DNA from: Geodermatophilus aquaeductus
GTDB taxonomy: Bacteria > Actinomycetota > Actinomycetes > Mycobacteriales > Geodermatophilaceae
Assembly: GCF_900182545.1 (NCBI RefSeq)
Contig: NZ_FXTJ01000011.1
Location: 62,001 to 126,000, forward strand
Length of the DNA stretch: 64,000 bases
Reading direction: 5' to 3'
Shown: piece by piece, positions 15,261 to 27,423 of the stretch
Layout: each line of letters begins with the position of its first letter
Position numbering within the stretch: position 1 is the stretch's first letter
Notes under the pieces: generated by a model
Database searches by the model: none
What the model saw: the letters and a program-made list of their open reading frames with translations, nothing else
Told to the model about the DNA's origin: nothing
Program-made: the position numbers and the translations under genes

Positions 15261-16196
15261 GTGCCCCAGACGCCTCCGACGCGGTTCGCCTATCTCGGGC
15301 CCGAGGGTACCTTCGCCGAGGCCGCGCTCAGCAGCGCCGTCGCTCCTGCCGACGGGGTGCGGCAGCCGGCGGCCAGCGTCCCGGCCGCGCTGGCGGCGGT
15401 CCGCGCCGGCGAGGTCGACGCCGCCCTGGTGCCCCTGGAGAACTCGGTGGAGGGCTCGGTCCCGGCCACGATGGACGGCCTGGCCGACGGCGATCCGCTG
15501 GTCATCACCCGCGAGGTCTTCCTGCCGGTGTCCTTCGTCCTCGCCGTCCGCCCCGGCACGCGGCCCGAGGACGTCCGCGACGTGGTGAGCCACCCGCACG
15601 CGCTGGCGCAGACGGCCCGCACGGTGGCCGAGCGGCTGCCCGGCGTCCCCACGCTGCCCGCCTCCTCGACGGCGGCCGCGGCGCGGTCGGTGGCCGACGG
15701 CGAGCACGACGCCGCCGTGTGCGCCCCGATCGCCGCCGAGCGCTACGGCCTGGTCCCGCTGGCCGAGGACGTCGCCGACCACCCGGGCGCCGTCACCCGC
15801 TTCGTCCTGGTGTCCCGCCCCGGGGAGCTGCCCGCCCCGACCGGCGACGACAAGACCTCCCTGGTCGCCGTCGTCACCGACCGCACCGGCGCGCTGCTCG
15901 ACGTCCTGCGCGAGTTCGCCGTCCGCGGGATCAGCCTGACCCGCATCGAGTCCCGGCCCACCCGCGACCGGCTGTGGGTCTACTCCTTCTCGCTGGACTG
16001 CGAGGGGCACGTGGCCGAGGCGCGGGTGGGCGAGGCGCTGGCCGCGCTGCACCGGGTGTGCGAGGACGTGCGCTTCCTCGGCTCCTATCCGCGCGCCGAC
16101 GGCCGCGCCAGCCGGCCGGTGCCCGACGAGGCCGCCGACGCCGCCTTCACCGATGCCCAGGAGTGGCTGGCCCGGCTGCGCTCCGGTCAGGTCTGA
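15261..16196 (+). CDS. pheA: Prephenate dehydratase
   Basis: A 311-residue monofunctional enzyme converting prephenate to phenylpyruvate in phenylalanine synthesis. The periplasmic-binding-like catalytic domain occupies residues 8-190, with YLGPEGTFAEAAL at the start, LVPLENSVEGSV in the middle and the catalytic Thr-Arg-Phe in VTRFVLVSR near 180. A C-terminal ACT domain (about 200-280, with SLTRIESRPTRD and LWVYSFSLDCEGH) is the site of feedback control by phenylalanine. TACCCT at 15249-15254 lies 6 bases before the GTG, so the transcript is probably leaderless. Confidence 0.96.
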   Translation: MPQTPPTRFAYLGPEGTFAEAALSSAVAPADGVRQPAASVPAALAAVRAGEVDAALVPLENSVEGSVPATMDGLADGDPLVITREVFLPVSFVLAVRPGTRPEDVRDVVSHPHALAQTARTVAERLPGVPTLPASSTAAAARSVADGEHDAAVCAPIAAERYGLVPLAEDVADHPGAVTRFVLVSRPGELPAPTGDDKTSLVAVVTDRTGALLDVLREFAVRGISLTRIESRPTRDRLWVYSFSLDCEGHVAEARVGEALAALHRVCEDVRFLGSYPRADGRASRPVPDEAADAAFTDAQEWLARLRSGQV

Positions 16197-16200
16197 GCGT

Positions 16201-16241
16201 GTACGTCCGCGGATGTGCACGGTGCACCTCCGCGGACGTGC
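16201..16241. repeat. Imperfect 41-bp palindrome (CCGCGGA family), probable bidirectional terminator
   Basis: Arms of 20 bases (16201-16220 and 16222-16241) match at 18 positions around a single central G. The arms contain CGTCCGCGGA. It sits between the convergent pheA and mmpL stops, 4 bases from each. Related palindromes lie at 40145-40189 and 56527-56571. Confidence 0.65.
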
Positions 16242-16245
16242 CCGC

Positions 16246-18357
16246 TCAGGCGGGCTCGAGCTCGCGCTCGGGCTCGGCCTGCGGACGGCGGCGGGACAGC
16301 CGGCTCGGCCACCAGGTGCGGTCGCCGAGCAGCGCCACCGCCGACGGCACGACCAGCGACCGGACGACGAAGGTGTCGAGCAGGACGCCGAAGCCGACCA
16401 GGAACGCCAGCTGGGTGAGGAACAGCAGCGGCAGCACCGACAGGGCCCCGAAGGTCGCGGCGAGCACGAGCCCGGCGCTGGTGATGACCCCGCCGGTGAC
16501 CGCGAGCGCCCGCAGGACGCCGTCGCGGGTGCCGTGCCGCTCGGACTCCTCGCGGGCCCGGGTCATGAGGAAGATGTTGTAGTCGATCCCCAGGGCGACG
16601 AGGAACACGAACCCGATGAGCAGGATGCCGGGGTCGCTGCCGGGGAAGCCGAACACGTTCTCGAACAGCAGCGCGGCCACCCCGACCGTCGCGCCGACGC
16701 TGAGCACCACCGTGGCCACCAGCAGCAGCGGGGCCACCAGCGCCCGCAGCAGCAGCGCCAGGACGACGGTGATGACCACCAGCACGCTCGGCACGATCAC
16801 CCGCAGGTCGCGGGCGGCGGTCTCGCGGGCGTCGAGGTTGCTCGCGGTGTCGCCGCCCACCAGCGCCTCCGGGTCGGCGTCGTCGAGCCGGGTCCGCAGG
16901 TCCTGGACGACGTCGATGGCCTCGGTGCTGTCGGGGGCCACGGCGAGCGTGACGTCGAGGCGGACCAGGCCGTCGACGACGAGCGGGTCCGCGCCGGGCT
17001 GCGGCGGGCCCTCGGCACCGGTGAACGGCACCACCGAGGCGATGCCGTCGGTGGCCGCCGCGGTCTCGGCGACCTCGGGCCAGGTGGCCTCCGGGGTGAC
17101 GACGACGGTCGGGGCACCGGCGCCGGCGTCGAAGTGGCGGCCCAGCGCCTCCTGGCCGTCCACCGCGTTCGACTCGCCGCGGATGGCGTCGGTGAACGTG
17201 ATGCCGTCGGCGTCGTAGCTCGGCGCGAACACGGCCGCCACGACCAGCGCCAGGGTGCTGATCGCCAGGACGCGGCGCGGCCGGCGGCCGACCAGCGCGG
17301 CCACCCCGGCCCAGCCGCGGCCCTCGCGCACCTCGTCGCCGACCTGCGGGCGGAACGGCCAGAACGCGGCGCGGCCGAGCAGGACCAGTGCGGCGGGCAG
17401 GAACGTCAGTGCGGCGACGACGGCGAGGGTGACGCTGACCGCCGAGATCGGCCCGAGGCCGCGGTTGGAGGCCAGGTCGGAGAACAGGAGGCACAGCACG
17501 CCGAGGACCACGGTCGCGCCGGAGGCGACGATGGGCTCCCACGAGCGGCGCAGCGCGGTGCGCATCGCGGCGTAGCGCGACGGCTCCGTGCGCAGTTCCT
17601 CGCGGAAGCGGGAGACCAGCAGCAGGCCGTAGTCGGTGGCCGCGCCCACCACGAGGATCGACGCGATGCCCTGGCTCTGACCGTTGACGGTGATCAGCCC
17701 GGCGTCGGCCAGCAGGTAGGCGACCGCGGTGCCGGCGGTGAGCGCCAGGCCGGCGGTGGCGATCACCAGGAACGGCAGGATCGGGCTGCGGTAGACGACC
17801 AGCAGGATCAGCAGGACGACGCCGAAGGCGGCCAGCAGGAGCAGGCCGTCGATGCCCTCGAAGCCGTTGGCGAAGTCGGCGAAGATGCCGCCCGGACCGG
17901 TCACGAACGACGAGGTCCTGTCGACGGCGATGACCTCCCGGATCTCCTCGACCACCGGCACGAGCTCGTCGCCGATCTCCGGGGCCAGCGGGAGGACGGC
18001 CTCGACCGCCAGGCCGTCCTCCGAGGGGATGGGCGGGGAGGCCTGCCCGGCGAGGAACCCGGCGTCCTCGGCGACCGCTGTCGCCTCCTCCAGGCGCTGC
18101 CCGATCTCGCCGAGCGTGGCCTCGTCGAGGGGCTCGTCGGCCTCCCACAGCAGGATCGCGGGGATCGCCTCGGTGGGGGAGAAGTCCCGCTGCAGCTCGG
18201 CCACCCGGGTGGACTCCGCGCTGTCGGGGAGGAACGCGGCGTTGTCGTTCTCCTGCAGGCCGGTCAGCTTCCCGCTGAGCGCACCGAGCGGGCCTGCGGC
18301 ACCCACCCACAGCAGCAGGACGAGCAGGGGGAGCAGCCAGCGGGCCCGGCGCGCCAT
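16246..18357 (-). CDS. MMPL/RND-family membrane transporter
   Basis: A 703-residue transporter with the RND plan: one helix (WLLPLLVLLLWVGAA), a ~150-residue external domain, five helices, then the same again. The conserved Asp-Tyr proton-relay pairs of MmpL proteins are present in helix 4 (GAATDYGLLLVSRF) and helix 10 (ALGIDYNIFLMTRA). Family members export lipids or drugs using the proton gradient. The ATG at 18357 has GAGAGGATC upstream. It is divergent from a MarR regulator with an inverted repeat between, the usual layout of a repressor-controlled efflux pump. Size is typical of the short YdfJ-like branch. Confidence 0.92.
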   Translation of the reverse strand: MARRARWLLPLLVLLLWVGAAGPLGALSGKLTGLQENDNAAFLPDSAESTRVAELQRDFSPTEAIPAILLWEADEPLDEATLGEIGQRLEEATAVAEDAGFLAGQASPPIPSEDGLAVEAVLPLAPEIGDELVPVVEEIREVIAVDRTSSFVTGPGGIFADFANGFEGIDGLLLLAAFGVVLLILLVVYRSPILPFLVIATAGLALTAGTAVAYLLADAGLITVNGQSQGIASILVVGAATDYGLLLVSRFREELRTEPSRYAAMRTALRRSWEPIVASGATVVLGVLCLLFSDLASNRGLGPISAVSVTLAVVAALTFLPAALVLLGRAAFWPFRPQVGDEVREGRGWAGVAALVGRRPRRVLAISTLALVVAAVFAPSYDADGITFTDAIRGESNAVDGQEALGRHFDAGAGAPTVVVTPEATWPEVAETAAATDGIASVVPFTGAEGPPQPGADPLVVDGLVRLDVTLAVAPDSTEAIDVVQDLRTRLDDADPEALVGGDTASNLDARETAARDLRVIVPSVLVVITVVLALLLRALVAPLLLVATVVLSVGATVGVAALLFENVFGFPGSDPGILLIGFVFLVALGIDYNIFLMTRAREESERHGTRDGVLRALAVTGGVITSAGLVLAATFGALSVLPLLFLTQLAFLVGFGVLLDTFVVRSLVVPSAVALLGDRTWWPSRLSRRRPQAEPERELEPA

Positions 18358-18365
18358 AGTGTGAT

Positions 18366-18400
18366 CCTCTCGACGGCCGAATGTCTCGATGAACGAGAGG
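18366..18400. promoter_or_regulatory. MarR-type operator region (inverted repeats)
   Basis: TCTCG-ATGAA-CGAGA (18384-18398) is a 15-base inverted repeat. A further CCTCTCG at 18366-18372 pairs with CGAGAGG at 18394-18400. They fill the short gap between the mmpL start (18357) and the preferred marR start (18416), the expected position for a repressor acting on both genes. Confidence 0.65.
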
Positions 18401-18415
18401 TTAGGGGGTGGGCGG

Positions 18416-18868
18416 GTGGCGCGCAACGACGGGGAGCGGGCCGAGCTCGCGCTGCTGCTGCGCCGGCTCACCGTGGAGCTCGACGCGGTGGGCGAGCGCT
18501 TCGCCAAGCCGCACGGGCTCGGCCGCACCGATGTGCGGGCGGTCATCGCGATCCTGGACGCCACCCGGCGCGGGGAGCCGCTCACCGCCGGAGGGCTGGG
18601 TGCGGCCGTGGGGCTGAGCTCGGCGTCGGTGACGGCGCTGGTCGACCGGCTGGAGCGCGCCGGGCACGTGCACCGCGTCCGCGACCCCGCCGACCGCCGG
18701 CGCGTGGTGCTGCAGATGTCGGAGGCGTCGATGGCGGCGGGTGCGGCCTTCTTCGGCGGGCTGCAGCGCGAGCTCGTGGCGGCGATGGACGGGTTCTCCG
18801 ACGCCGACCTCCACGTCGTCCGCCGGTGGCTGACCGCGATGACCGAGGTCGTCGTCGCCCACACCTGA
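18416..18868 (+). CDS. MarR-family regulator
   Basis: A 150-residue winged-helix regulator. The recognition region reads LTAGGLGAAVGLSSASVTAL, followed by the wing VHRVRDPADRRRVVLQ and a C-terminal dimerisation helix. GTG at 18416 is preferred over the ATG at 18389. It has AGGGGG 8-12 bases upstream, and the ATG lies at the centre of a perfect inverted repeat that is better explained as the operator. It probably represses the divergent MMPL transporter gene and itself. The ligand is unknown. Confidence 0.85.
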   Translation: MARNDGERAELALLLRRLTVELDAVGERFAKPHGLGRTDVRAVIAILDATRRGEPLTAGGLGAAVGLSSASVTALVDRLERAGHVHRVRDPADRRRVVLQMSEASMAAGAAFFGGLQRELVAAMDGFSDADLHVVRRWLTAMTEVVVAHT

Positions 18869-18895
18869 CGCGGGCTGGGTATTGGGAGCTCTACC

Positions 18896-18918
18896 CACGT
18901 CCCGGCACCCGGGACGTG
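18896..18918. terminator. Hairpin terminator between marR and the DUF6624 gene
   Basis: CACGTCCCGG (18896-18905), loop CAC, CCGGGACGTG (18909-18918): a perfect 10-bp stem between two convergent genes, without a T-tract. Confidence 0.65.
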
Positions 18919-18929
18919 CGCATCGCCTC

Positions 18930-19409
18930 CTATGCCTCCGGGAGGTAGCGGGCGAGGTGGGTGGCGAGGGGCTCGAGGCCGACGGTCGCCCGCCGCTCGT
19001 CGAGGCGGTCGGGGTCGGCCACCTGGGTGCCGTACGTCTGGTGGCGCCCCTCGGTGACGGCGACCCGGTCCTCGAGCATCGCCAGCTGCTGCGCCGGCGC
19101 CTCGCCGCGCCCGACGGCCTCGCCCAGCAGCCGCAGGGCCAGGCGCTGCACGGAGAGCTGGGTGTCGGCGTGCTGCGCGACCAGCCACGCGCCACGGGCA
19201 GCGACCTCGCCCACGCGGGCGGGAGTCGGCCAGCCGCCGTCGGCCAGCAGTTGCTCGAGCCGGTCGGCGTGCCGGACGAAGACCTCGCGCCGCTCACGCC
19301 GGGCCTCGACGGGGGCGGGTTCCACCGAGCCGCCGCCGGTCCGCTCCATCAGTGCGCGCTGCTCGTCGACCATCGCCTCGAGCTCCGCCCGCAGCGCCGC
19401 GTCGTCCAC
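18930..19409 (-). CDS. DUF6624-like protein
   Basis: A 159-residue soluble protein with the pattern I associate with DUF6624: a charged N-terminal helix, WPTPARVGEVAARGAWLVAQ, a helical LALRLLGEAVGRGEAP region and the closing VAVTEGRHQTYGTQ. The GTG at 19409 follows GGGGAGGA. Function is unknown, and there is no signal peptide or membrane helix. The neighbours (MarR on one side, a GroES-like gene upstream on the same strand) give no clue. Confidence 0.72.
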   Translation of the reverse strand: MDDAALRAELEAMVDEQRALMERTGGGSVEPAPVEARRERREVFVRHADRLEQLLADGGWPTPARVGEVAARGAWLVAQHADTQLSVQRLALRLLGEAVGRGEAPAQQLAMLEDRVAVTEGRHQTYGTQVADPDRLDERRATVGLEPLATHLARYLPEA

Positions 19410-19481
19410 CCCGCCGTCCTCCCCGTGTGTGCCCGTATCGCGCCGCAGCCTGCCCGGGGACCGCGCCGCGTGCACACGGCG

Positions 19482-19817
19482 CTACAGGTAGAGGCCGGTG
19501 GACTCTTCGATCCGTTCGGCGGCGACGGCGTGCACGTCGCGCTCGCGCAGGATGACCAGCTCCTCGCCGTGCACTTCGACCTCGTGCTGGTCCTCGGGGG
19601 AGAACAGCACCTGGTCGCCGACCTTCACCTGCCGGACGCTCGCGCCCACGCCCCGCGCCTCGCCCCAGACCAGCCGCTTGGCCACCTGGGCGGTCGCGGG
19701 GATGAGGATGCCGCCGGTCGAGCGCCGCTCGCCGTCCTCCCTGCGGAGGGACACGAGGATCCGGTCGTGCAGCATCTTGATCGGCAGCCCGCTGCCCTTG
19801 ACGACGTCGGATGGCAC
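19482..19817 (-). CDS. GroES-family co-chaperonin-like protein
   Basis: A 111-residue Cpn10-fold protein: MLHDRILVSLRREDGER at the start, a mobile-loop region RRSTGGILIPATAQ, then VGDQVLFSPEDQHEVEVHGE and LVILRERDVHAV. It is somewhat longer than housekeeping GroES (about 97 residues) and diverges from it. No groEL is adjacent, so it is best regarded as a second GroES-like protein of actinobacteria. TACCGT at 19829-19824 lies 6 bases before the GTG on the minus strand, suggesting a leaderless message. Whether it still caps a chaperonin ring is not decided by sequence. Confidence 0.85.
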   Translation of the reverse strand: MPSDVVKGSGLPIKMLHDRILVSLRREDGERRSTGGILIPATAQVAKRLVWGEARGVGASVRQVKVGDQVLFSPEDQHEVEVHGEELVILRERDVHAVAAERIEESTGLYL

Positions 19818-20071
19818 GCGGTCACGGTACGCGGGCGGCTCGTGCGGCCCGGTCGCCTCCGCCTCGCCGTGACGCTCAAGCCCTGACGAATGCGACGGGG
19901 GTGACTGCTGTGATCACTGTGGTGTTGTGACGGCGAACTCTCACAGTGCGCATCCGGGTTTGGCAGGTCTTGATCGTTTCCTCTATCGAAACGCACCAGT
20001 CCGTCCGATACAACTTCCCTCGTATCCGGCGCCACCGTGGCGCCGGTAGACAGCGGACAGAGGGCAGACGA
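19818..20071. other. 254-base intergenic region with three inverted repeats
   Basis: This gap is less GC-rich than its surroundings and should hold promoters of the GroES-like gene (leftward) and the repeat-protein gene (rightward). Inverted repeats are CACTGTG/CACAGTG (19915-19921 and 19942-19948), CGTTTC/GAAACG (19975-19980 and 19988-19993), and CCGGCGCCAC-C-GTGGCGCCGG (20026-20046). The last lies within the probable 5' leader of the repeat gene. A GATACA at 20017-20022 could be a -10 element. No RNA gene was recognised. Confidence 0.5.
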
Positions 20072-21769
20072 GTGCAGACAGGAACGAAGGGCCGCCGCTC
20101 GGTGGCCTGGCAGCTCGCGGCGGGTGCCGCGGGTCTCTCGATGGCGCTGGGCAGCTCGGTGCTGTTCCCCGGCCTCGCGGCCGCTGCGGAGGACGAGACC
20201 TGGGCAGGCCCGGCCATCATCGACAGCTCGTCCTGTGGGTCCACGGTGACGGTGGAGTTCGCCGGGGTCGTCATCGATGAGGAGACCGCAGGGAACTTCT
20301 CGTACTGGGCGAACATCTCGGCGGCTCCGGAGGCCGGCAGCTCGCCGGAGGAGTGGGTTCTCGACCCCGACAAGTGGCAGGAGCTCACGGAGGTGGTGCC
20401 CTCCGGTGAGGGGCTCGCCGCCAGGATCCCGCTGACCGCCGGTGAGACCTACCGCATCGTCCTCGAGGCCCGCGAGACCTTCTTCCAGACTGTCCGGGAC
20501 AGCAAGGACAGCGAGCCGGTCGACGTCGCCGTCTCCGACGTCGAGTGCGTCAGCACGGACCCGGACACCGGCAACGACACCGGCAACGACACCGGCAACG
20601 ACACCGGCAACGACACCGGCAACGACACCGGCAACGACACCGGCAACGACACCGGCAACGACACCGGCTCGGACACGGGCAGCGACACGGGCAGCGACAC
20701 CGGCTCGGACACGGGCAGCGACACGGGTTCGGACACCGGCTCGGACACGGGTTCGGACACCGGCAGCGACACCGGCTCGGACACGGGCAGCGACACGGGT
20801 TCGGACACCGGCTCGGACACGGGTTCGGACACCGGCAGCGACACCGGCAGCGACACGGGCAGCGACACGGGTTCGGACACCGGCTCGGACACGGGTTCGG
20901 ACACCGGCAGCGACACCGGCAGCGACACGGGTTCGGACTCCGGCAGCGACACCGGCAGCGACACCGGCAGCGACACGGGTTCGGACACCGGCAGCGACAC
21001 GGGTTCGGACACGGGTTCGGACACCGGCTCGGACACCGGCAGCGACACGGGTTCGGACACGGGTTCGGACACCGGCTCTGACACGGGTTCGGACACGGGT
21101 TCGGACACCGGCTCGGACACCGGCAGCGACACGGGTTCGGACACGGGTTCGGACACCGGCTCGGACACCGGCTCGGACACCGGCAGCGACACCGGCTCGG
21201 ACACCGGCTCGGACACCGGCTCGGACACCGCTGGGCCGGTGGACATCCCGGTGACCCCGGTGACGGACCCCGGTGGCACGCCGCAGGTGCCCAGCGCGCC
21301 GATCGTCCCGACGACCGTGCCGAGCACCCCGCTGAGGCTCACCACCGACCAGGGCGCCGACACGGAGCTCACCGTGGGCGAGAAGCTGACGATCAAGGGC
21401 GAGGGCTTCATGCCCTTCTCCAGCGTCTCGGTGATCGTCTACTCCGAGCCCCGCGTCCTGACCACCGTCGTCGCCGACGCCCGGGGTCGCTTCGAGGTCG
21501 AGGTCACCGTCCCGGCGGACCTGCCGGCCGGCAACCACTCGCTGGTGGCCTCCGGTGTGGCCCCTGACGGCAGCCAGCACTTCCTGCGCCTCGACGTCAC
21601 CGTCGACGAGGCCGGCGCCGTCGCCGTCACCACGGCGTCGTCGTCCGACGGCGAGCTCGCCTACACGGGTGCCGAGCCGCTCGTCCCGGCGCTGCTCGGC
21701 GCCGGTGCGCTGCTCGGCGGGGGCGCGCTCGTCCTCGTGAGCCGTCGCCGGAAGGCCCTGCGCGGCTGA
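20072..21769 (+). CDS. Cell-wall-anchored protein with 55 DTG(N/S) tetrapeptide repeats and LAYTG sorting signal
   Basis: A 565-residue surface protein. The GTG start follows AGAGGG. Residues 1-42 are a signal peptide (basic TGTKGRRS, hydrophobic core, cleavage near LAAAAE). Residues 43-164 form a compact domain. Residues 165-384 are 55 tetrapeptides: eight DTGN, then DTGS with one DSGS. Next come a Pro/Thr hinge and a beta-sandwich domain (LTVGEKLTIKGEGFMPFSSV, then GRFEVEVTVPADLPAGNHSL). The C-terminus has LAYTG, a hydrophobic helix and RRRKALRG, the full signal for a sortase of the LAxTG (class E) type. The repeat resembles Sdr-type stalks that project a domain from the wall. It is probably an adhesin or matrix component; the ligand is unknown. 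No sortase gene is in the window. Confidence 0.85.
   Translation: MQTGTKGRRSVAWQLAAGAAGLSMALGSSVLFPGLAAAAEDETWAGPAIIDSSSCGSTVTVEFAGVVIDEETAGNFSYWANISAAPEAGSSPEEWVLDPDKWQELTEVVPSGEGLAARIPLTAGETYRIVLEARETFFQTVRDSKDSEPVDVAVSDVECVSTDPDTGNDTGNDTGNDTGNDTGNDTGNDTGNDTGNDTGSDTGSDTGSDTGSDTGSDTGSDTGSDTGSDTGSDTGSDTGSDTGSDTGSDTGSDTGSDTGSDTGSDTGSDTGSDTGSDTGSDTGSDTGSDSGSDTGSDTGSDTGSDTGSDTGSDTGSDTGSDTGSDTGSDTGSDTGSDTGSDTGSDTGSDTGSDTGSDTGSDTGSDTGSDTGSDTGSDTGSDTGSDTAGPVDIPVTPVTDPGGTPQVPSAPIVPTTVPSTPLRLTTDQGADTELTVGEKLTIKGEGFMPFSSVSVIVYSEPRVLTTVVADARGRFEVEVTVPADLPAGNHSLVASGVAPDGSQHFLRLDVTVDEAGAVAVTTASSSDGELAYTGAEPLVPALLGAGALLGGGALVLVSRRRKALRG
20564..21223 (+). repeat. 12-bp tandem repeat array, 55 units
   Basis: Exactly 660 bases of in-frame 12-base units. 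There are eight GACACCGGCAAC units, followed by an irregular mixture of GACACCGGCTCG, GACACCGGCAGC, GACACGGGCAGC and GACACGGGTTCG. The mixture of synonymous units and local higher-order order suggests repeated expansion and contraction by slippage or unequal exchange. No frame is closed within the array, so long spurious frames appear on both strands. Confidence 0.95.
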
Positions 21770-21786
21770 CCTGACACCCCCACCGG

Positions 21787-21828
21787 CGGCCCCGGTGGTC
21801 CCCTCCTCGGAGCGGACCGCCGGGGCCG
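21787..21828 (+). terminator. Hairpin terminator after the repeat-protein gene
   Basis: CGGCCCCGGTGGTC (21787-21800) pairs with GACCGCCGGGGCCG (21815-21828) over 14 bp with one G-U pair, loop 14 bases. It lies 18 bases after the stop and just before the end of the convergent metallopeptidase gene, so it could serve both. Confidence 0.7.
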
Positions 21829-21836
21829 TCGGCGTC

Positions 21837-25222
<3,386 letters not shown>

Positions 25223-25226
<4 letters not shown>

Positions 25227-26524
25227 TCGACCTGCGCCTGGTGCGCGAGCACCCCGACGTCGTCCGTGCCAGCCAGCGTGCCCGTGGCGCCGACGAGTCC
25301 CGGGTCGACGCGCTCCTGGCCGCCGACGAGGCCCGCCGCGCCGCCGTCAAGCGCGCCGACGACCTGCGCGCGGAGCAGAAGGCGGCCTCGCAGGCGGTGC
25401 GCGGCGCGTCGAAGGAGGAGCGCCCCGCCGTGCTGGAGCGGGCCAAGGCGCTCGCCGCGCAGGTCAAGGAGGCCGAGGAGGCCCAGCGGGCCGCCGACGC
25501 CGCGCTGCGCGAGGCGCACCTGGCGCTGGCCAACGTCGTCCACGACGACGTCCCGCCCGGCGGCGAGGACGACGCCGTCACCCTGCGCACCGTGGGCGAG
25601 GTCCCCTCCTACGACTTCGAGGTGCGCGACCACCTGCAGATCGGCGAGGCGCTCGGCGCCATCGACATGGAGCGCGGCGCGAAGGTCTCCGGCGCCCGCT
25701 TCTACTTCCTCACCGGTCCGGGCGCGCTGCTGGAGTTCGCGCTGGCGCAGCTGGCGATCAGCCGCGCGGTGGCCGCCGGGTTCACCCCGGTCGTCGCCCC
25801 GGCGCTGGTCAAGCCCGAGGCGATGGAGGGCACCGGCTTCCTCGGCGAGCACGACGAGGAGGTCTACCGGGTCGAGCGCGACGACCTCTACCTCGTGGGC
25901 ACCTCCGAGGTGGCGCTGGCCGGCATGCACGCCAACGAGGTGCTCGACCTCTCGGCCGGGCCGCGCCGCTACGCCGGCTGGTCGTCCTGCTTCCGCCGCG
26001 AGGCCGGCTCCTACGGCAAGGACACCCGCGGCATCATCCGCGTGCACTGGTTCGACAAGGTCGAGATGTTCAGCTTCTGCCGGCCCGAGGAGGCCGCCGC
26101 CGAGCACCGGCGGCTGCTGGCCTGGGAGGAGGAGTTCCTGCAGGCGCTCGAGCTGCCCTACCGGGTGGTGGACATCGCCGCCGGCGACCTGGGCACCAGC
26201 GCCGCGCGCAAGTTCGACATCGAGGCCTGGTTCCCCAGCCAGGGCACCTACCGCGAGCTGACCAGCACCTCGGACTGCACCACCTTCCAGGCCCGCCGGC
26301 TGGCCATCCGCTACCGCGACGAGGACGGTAAGCCGCAGACGGCGGCCACCCTCAACGGCACGCTGTGCGCCATCGCCCGCACCATCGCCTGCCTGCTGGA
26401 GGTGCACCAGCGCGCCGACGGCTCGGTGCACGTCCCCGCGGCGCTGCGGCCGTGGCTGGGCGGGCACGAGGTGCTCACCCCGGGCATGACGCTCGCCGCC
26501 CCGCTGCCGCCGGCGGCCGCATGA
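25223..26524 (+). CDS. serS: Seryl-tRNA synthetase
   Basis: A 433-residue class II synthetase that charges tRNA-Ser. The N-terminal coiled-coil arm that grips the tRNA long arm covers about residues 30-100 (Lys/Glu/Ala-rich). Motif 2 is in [20 protein letters not shown] and motif 3 in [18 protein letters not shown]. The serine-site segments GTSEVALAG and [15 protein letters not shown] are intact. The GTG start has TACGAT (25210-25215) exactly 7 bases upstream and also overlaps the merR stop, so leaderless initiation is likely. The stop overlaps the first HAD gene. Confidence 0.97.
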
Positions 26525-27423
26525 GCCGGACCGTCCTCTCCGGTCACGTCCCCTCCCCGGACGCCGAGCGGGTGGTGGACCTCGGCGACCTCGGTGGCTG
26601 GCGCCCGCGGCTGGTCGCCAGCGACCTCGACGGCACGCTCCTGTCCTCCGCCGGTGAGGTCACGCCGCGCACGCGGGCGGCCCTGGAGGCGTGCTGGGAC
26701 GCCGGCATCCCCGTCGTCGGCGTCACCGGCCGGGGACCGCGCCTGCTCGACAGCGTCCGCACCGCGCTCGGCGGGCGGGGGATCGCCGTCCTCGCGCAGG
26801 GCGGCTTCGTCGTCGACCTCGAGCGCGACGAGGTGCTGCGCACGGTGGGGCTGCCGCGGGAGCAGGCGACCGCGGTGATCGAGCGCATCGAGTCCGTGGC
26901 CGGCGACCTGGTCCTGGCCGTGGAGGACGCCGCCGAGCAGGCCGAGGCGCACGCGCCGCTGCGGGTGCAGCACGGCTTCGACTGGCCCTATCCCGAGCCG
27001 GCGCACCTGCTGCCCCGCCACCAGGTGCTGCCCACCGGCGCGGTGCTCAAGGTCTTCCTGCGCTCGCCCGGCCTCGGCCAGGACGAGCTGCTCGCCCGCG
27101 CCCGCTCGGTGGTCGACCCGGCCGAGGCCGAGGTGACGCACGCGGGCCTGGGCTTCATCGAGGTGCTCCCGCCCGGCGTCACCAAGGCCACCGGCCTGGC
27201 GATCGCGCTCGACCACCACGGCGTCGGCCTCGGCGACGTCCTCGTCTTCGGCGACATGCCCAACGACCTGCCGATGATCGGCGCGGTCACCGACGCCGGC
27301 GGGCGCGCCGTCGCCGTCGCCAACGCCCACCCCGCCGTCCGCGCGGCCGCCGGCGGGCTCACCAGTGGCCACGACGCCGACGGCGTGGCCCGCTACCTCG
27401 AGGCGGTGCTCGCCGGTGTCTGA
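26521..27423 (+). CDS. HAD-superfamily (Cof-type) phosphatase
   Basis: A 300-residue Cof/type IIB HAD hydrolase. Motif I is ASDLDGTLL (nucleophile and acid Asp, about residues 37-41), motif II VTGRGP, motif III the [12 protein letters not shown] region, and motif [12 protein letters not shown]. The C2 cap between motifs II and III suggests a sugar-phosphate or nucleotide-type phosphomonoester substrate. Its first 30 residues are an N-terminal extension absent from the next gene. The ATG overlaps the serS stop (ATGA). It is the first of two tandem paralogues. Confidence 0.9.
   Translation: MSRTVLSGHVPSPDAERVVDLGDLGGWRPRLVASDLDGTLLSSAGEVTPRTRAALEACWDAGIPVVGVTGRGPRLLDSVRTALGGRGIAVLAQGGFVVDLERDEVLRTVGLPREQATAVIERIESVAGDLVLAVEDAAEQAEAHAPLRVQHGFDWPYPEPAHLLPRHQVLPTGAVLKVFLRSPGLGQDELLARARSVVDPAEAEVTHAGLGFIEVLPPGVTKATGLAIALDHHGVGLGDVLVFGDMPNDLPMIGAVTDAGGRAVAVANAHPAVRAAAGGLTSGHDADGVARYLEAVLAGV

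Noticed and set aside
20564..21223. Possible CRISPR array
   Set aside because: The repeats are contiguous 12-base coding units without spacers, in frame with a secreted protein, and no cas genes are nearby.
19625..21580. Very long open frames on the minus strand and in other plus frames across the DTGS repeat array
   Set aside because: A 12-base repeat without stop codons opens all frames that share its period. Only the plus frame at 20072 has a signal peptide, folded flanking domains and a sorting signal.
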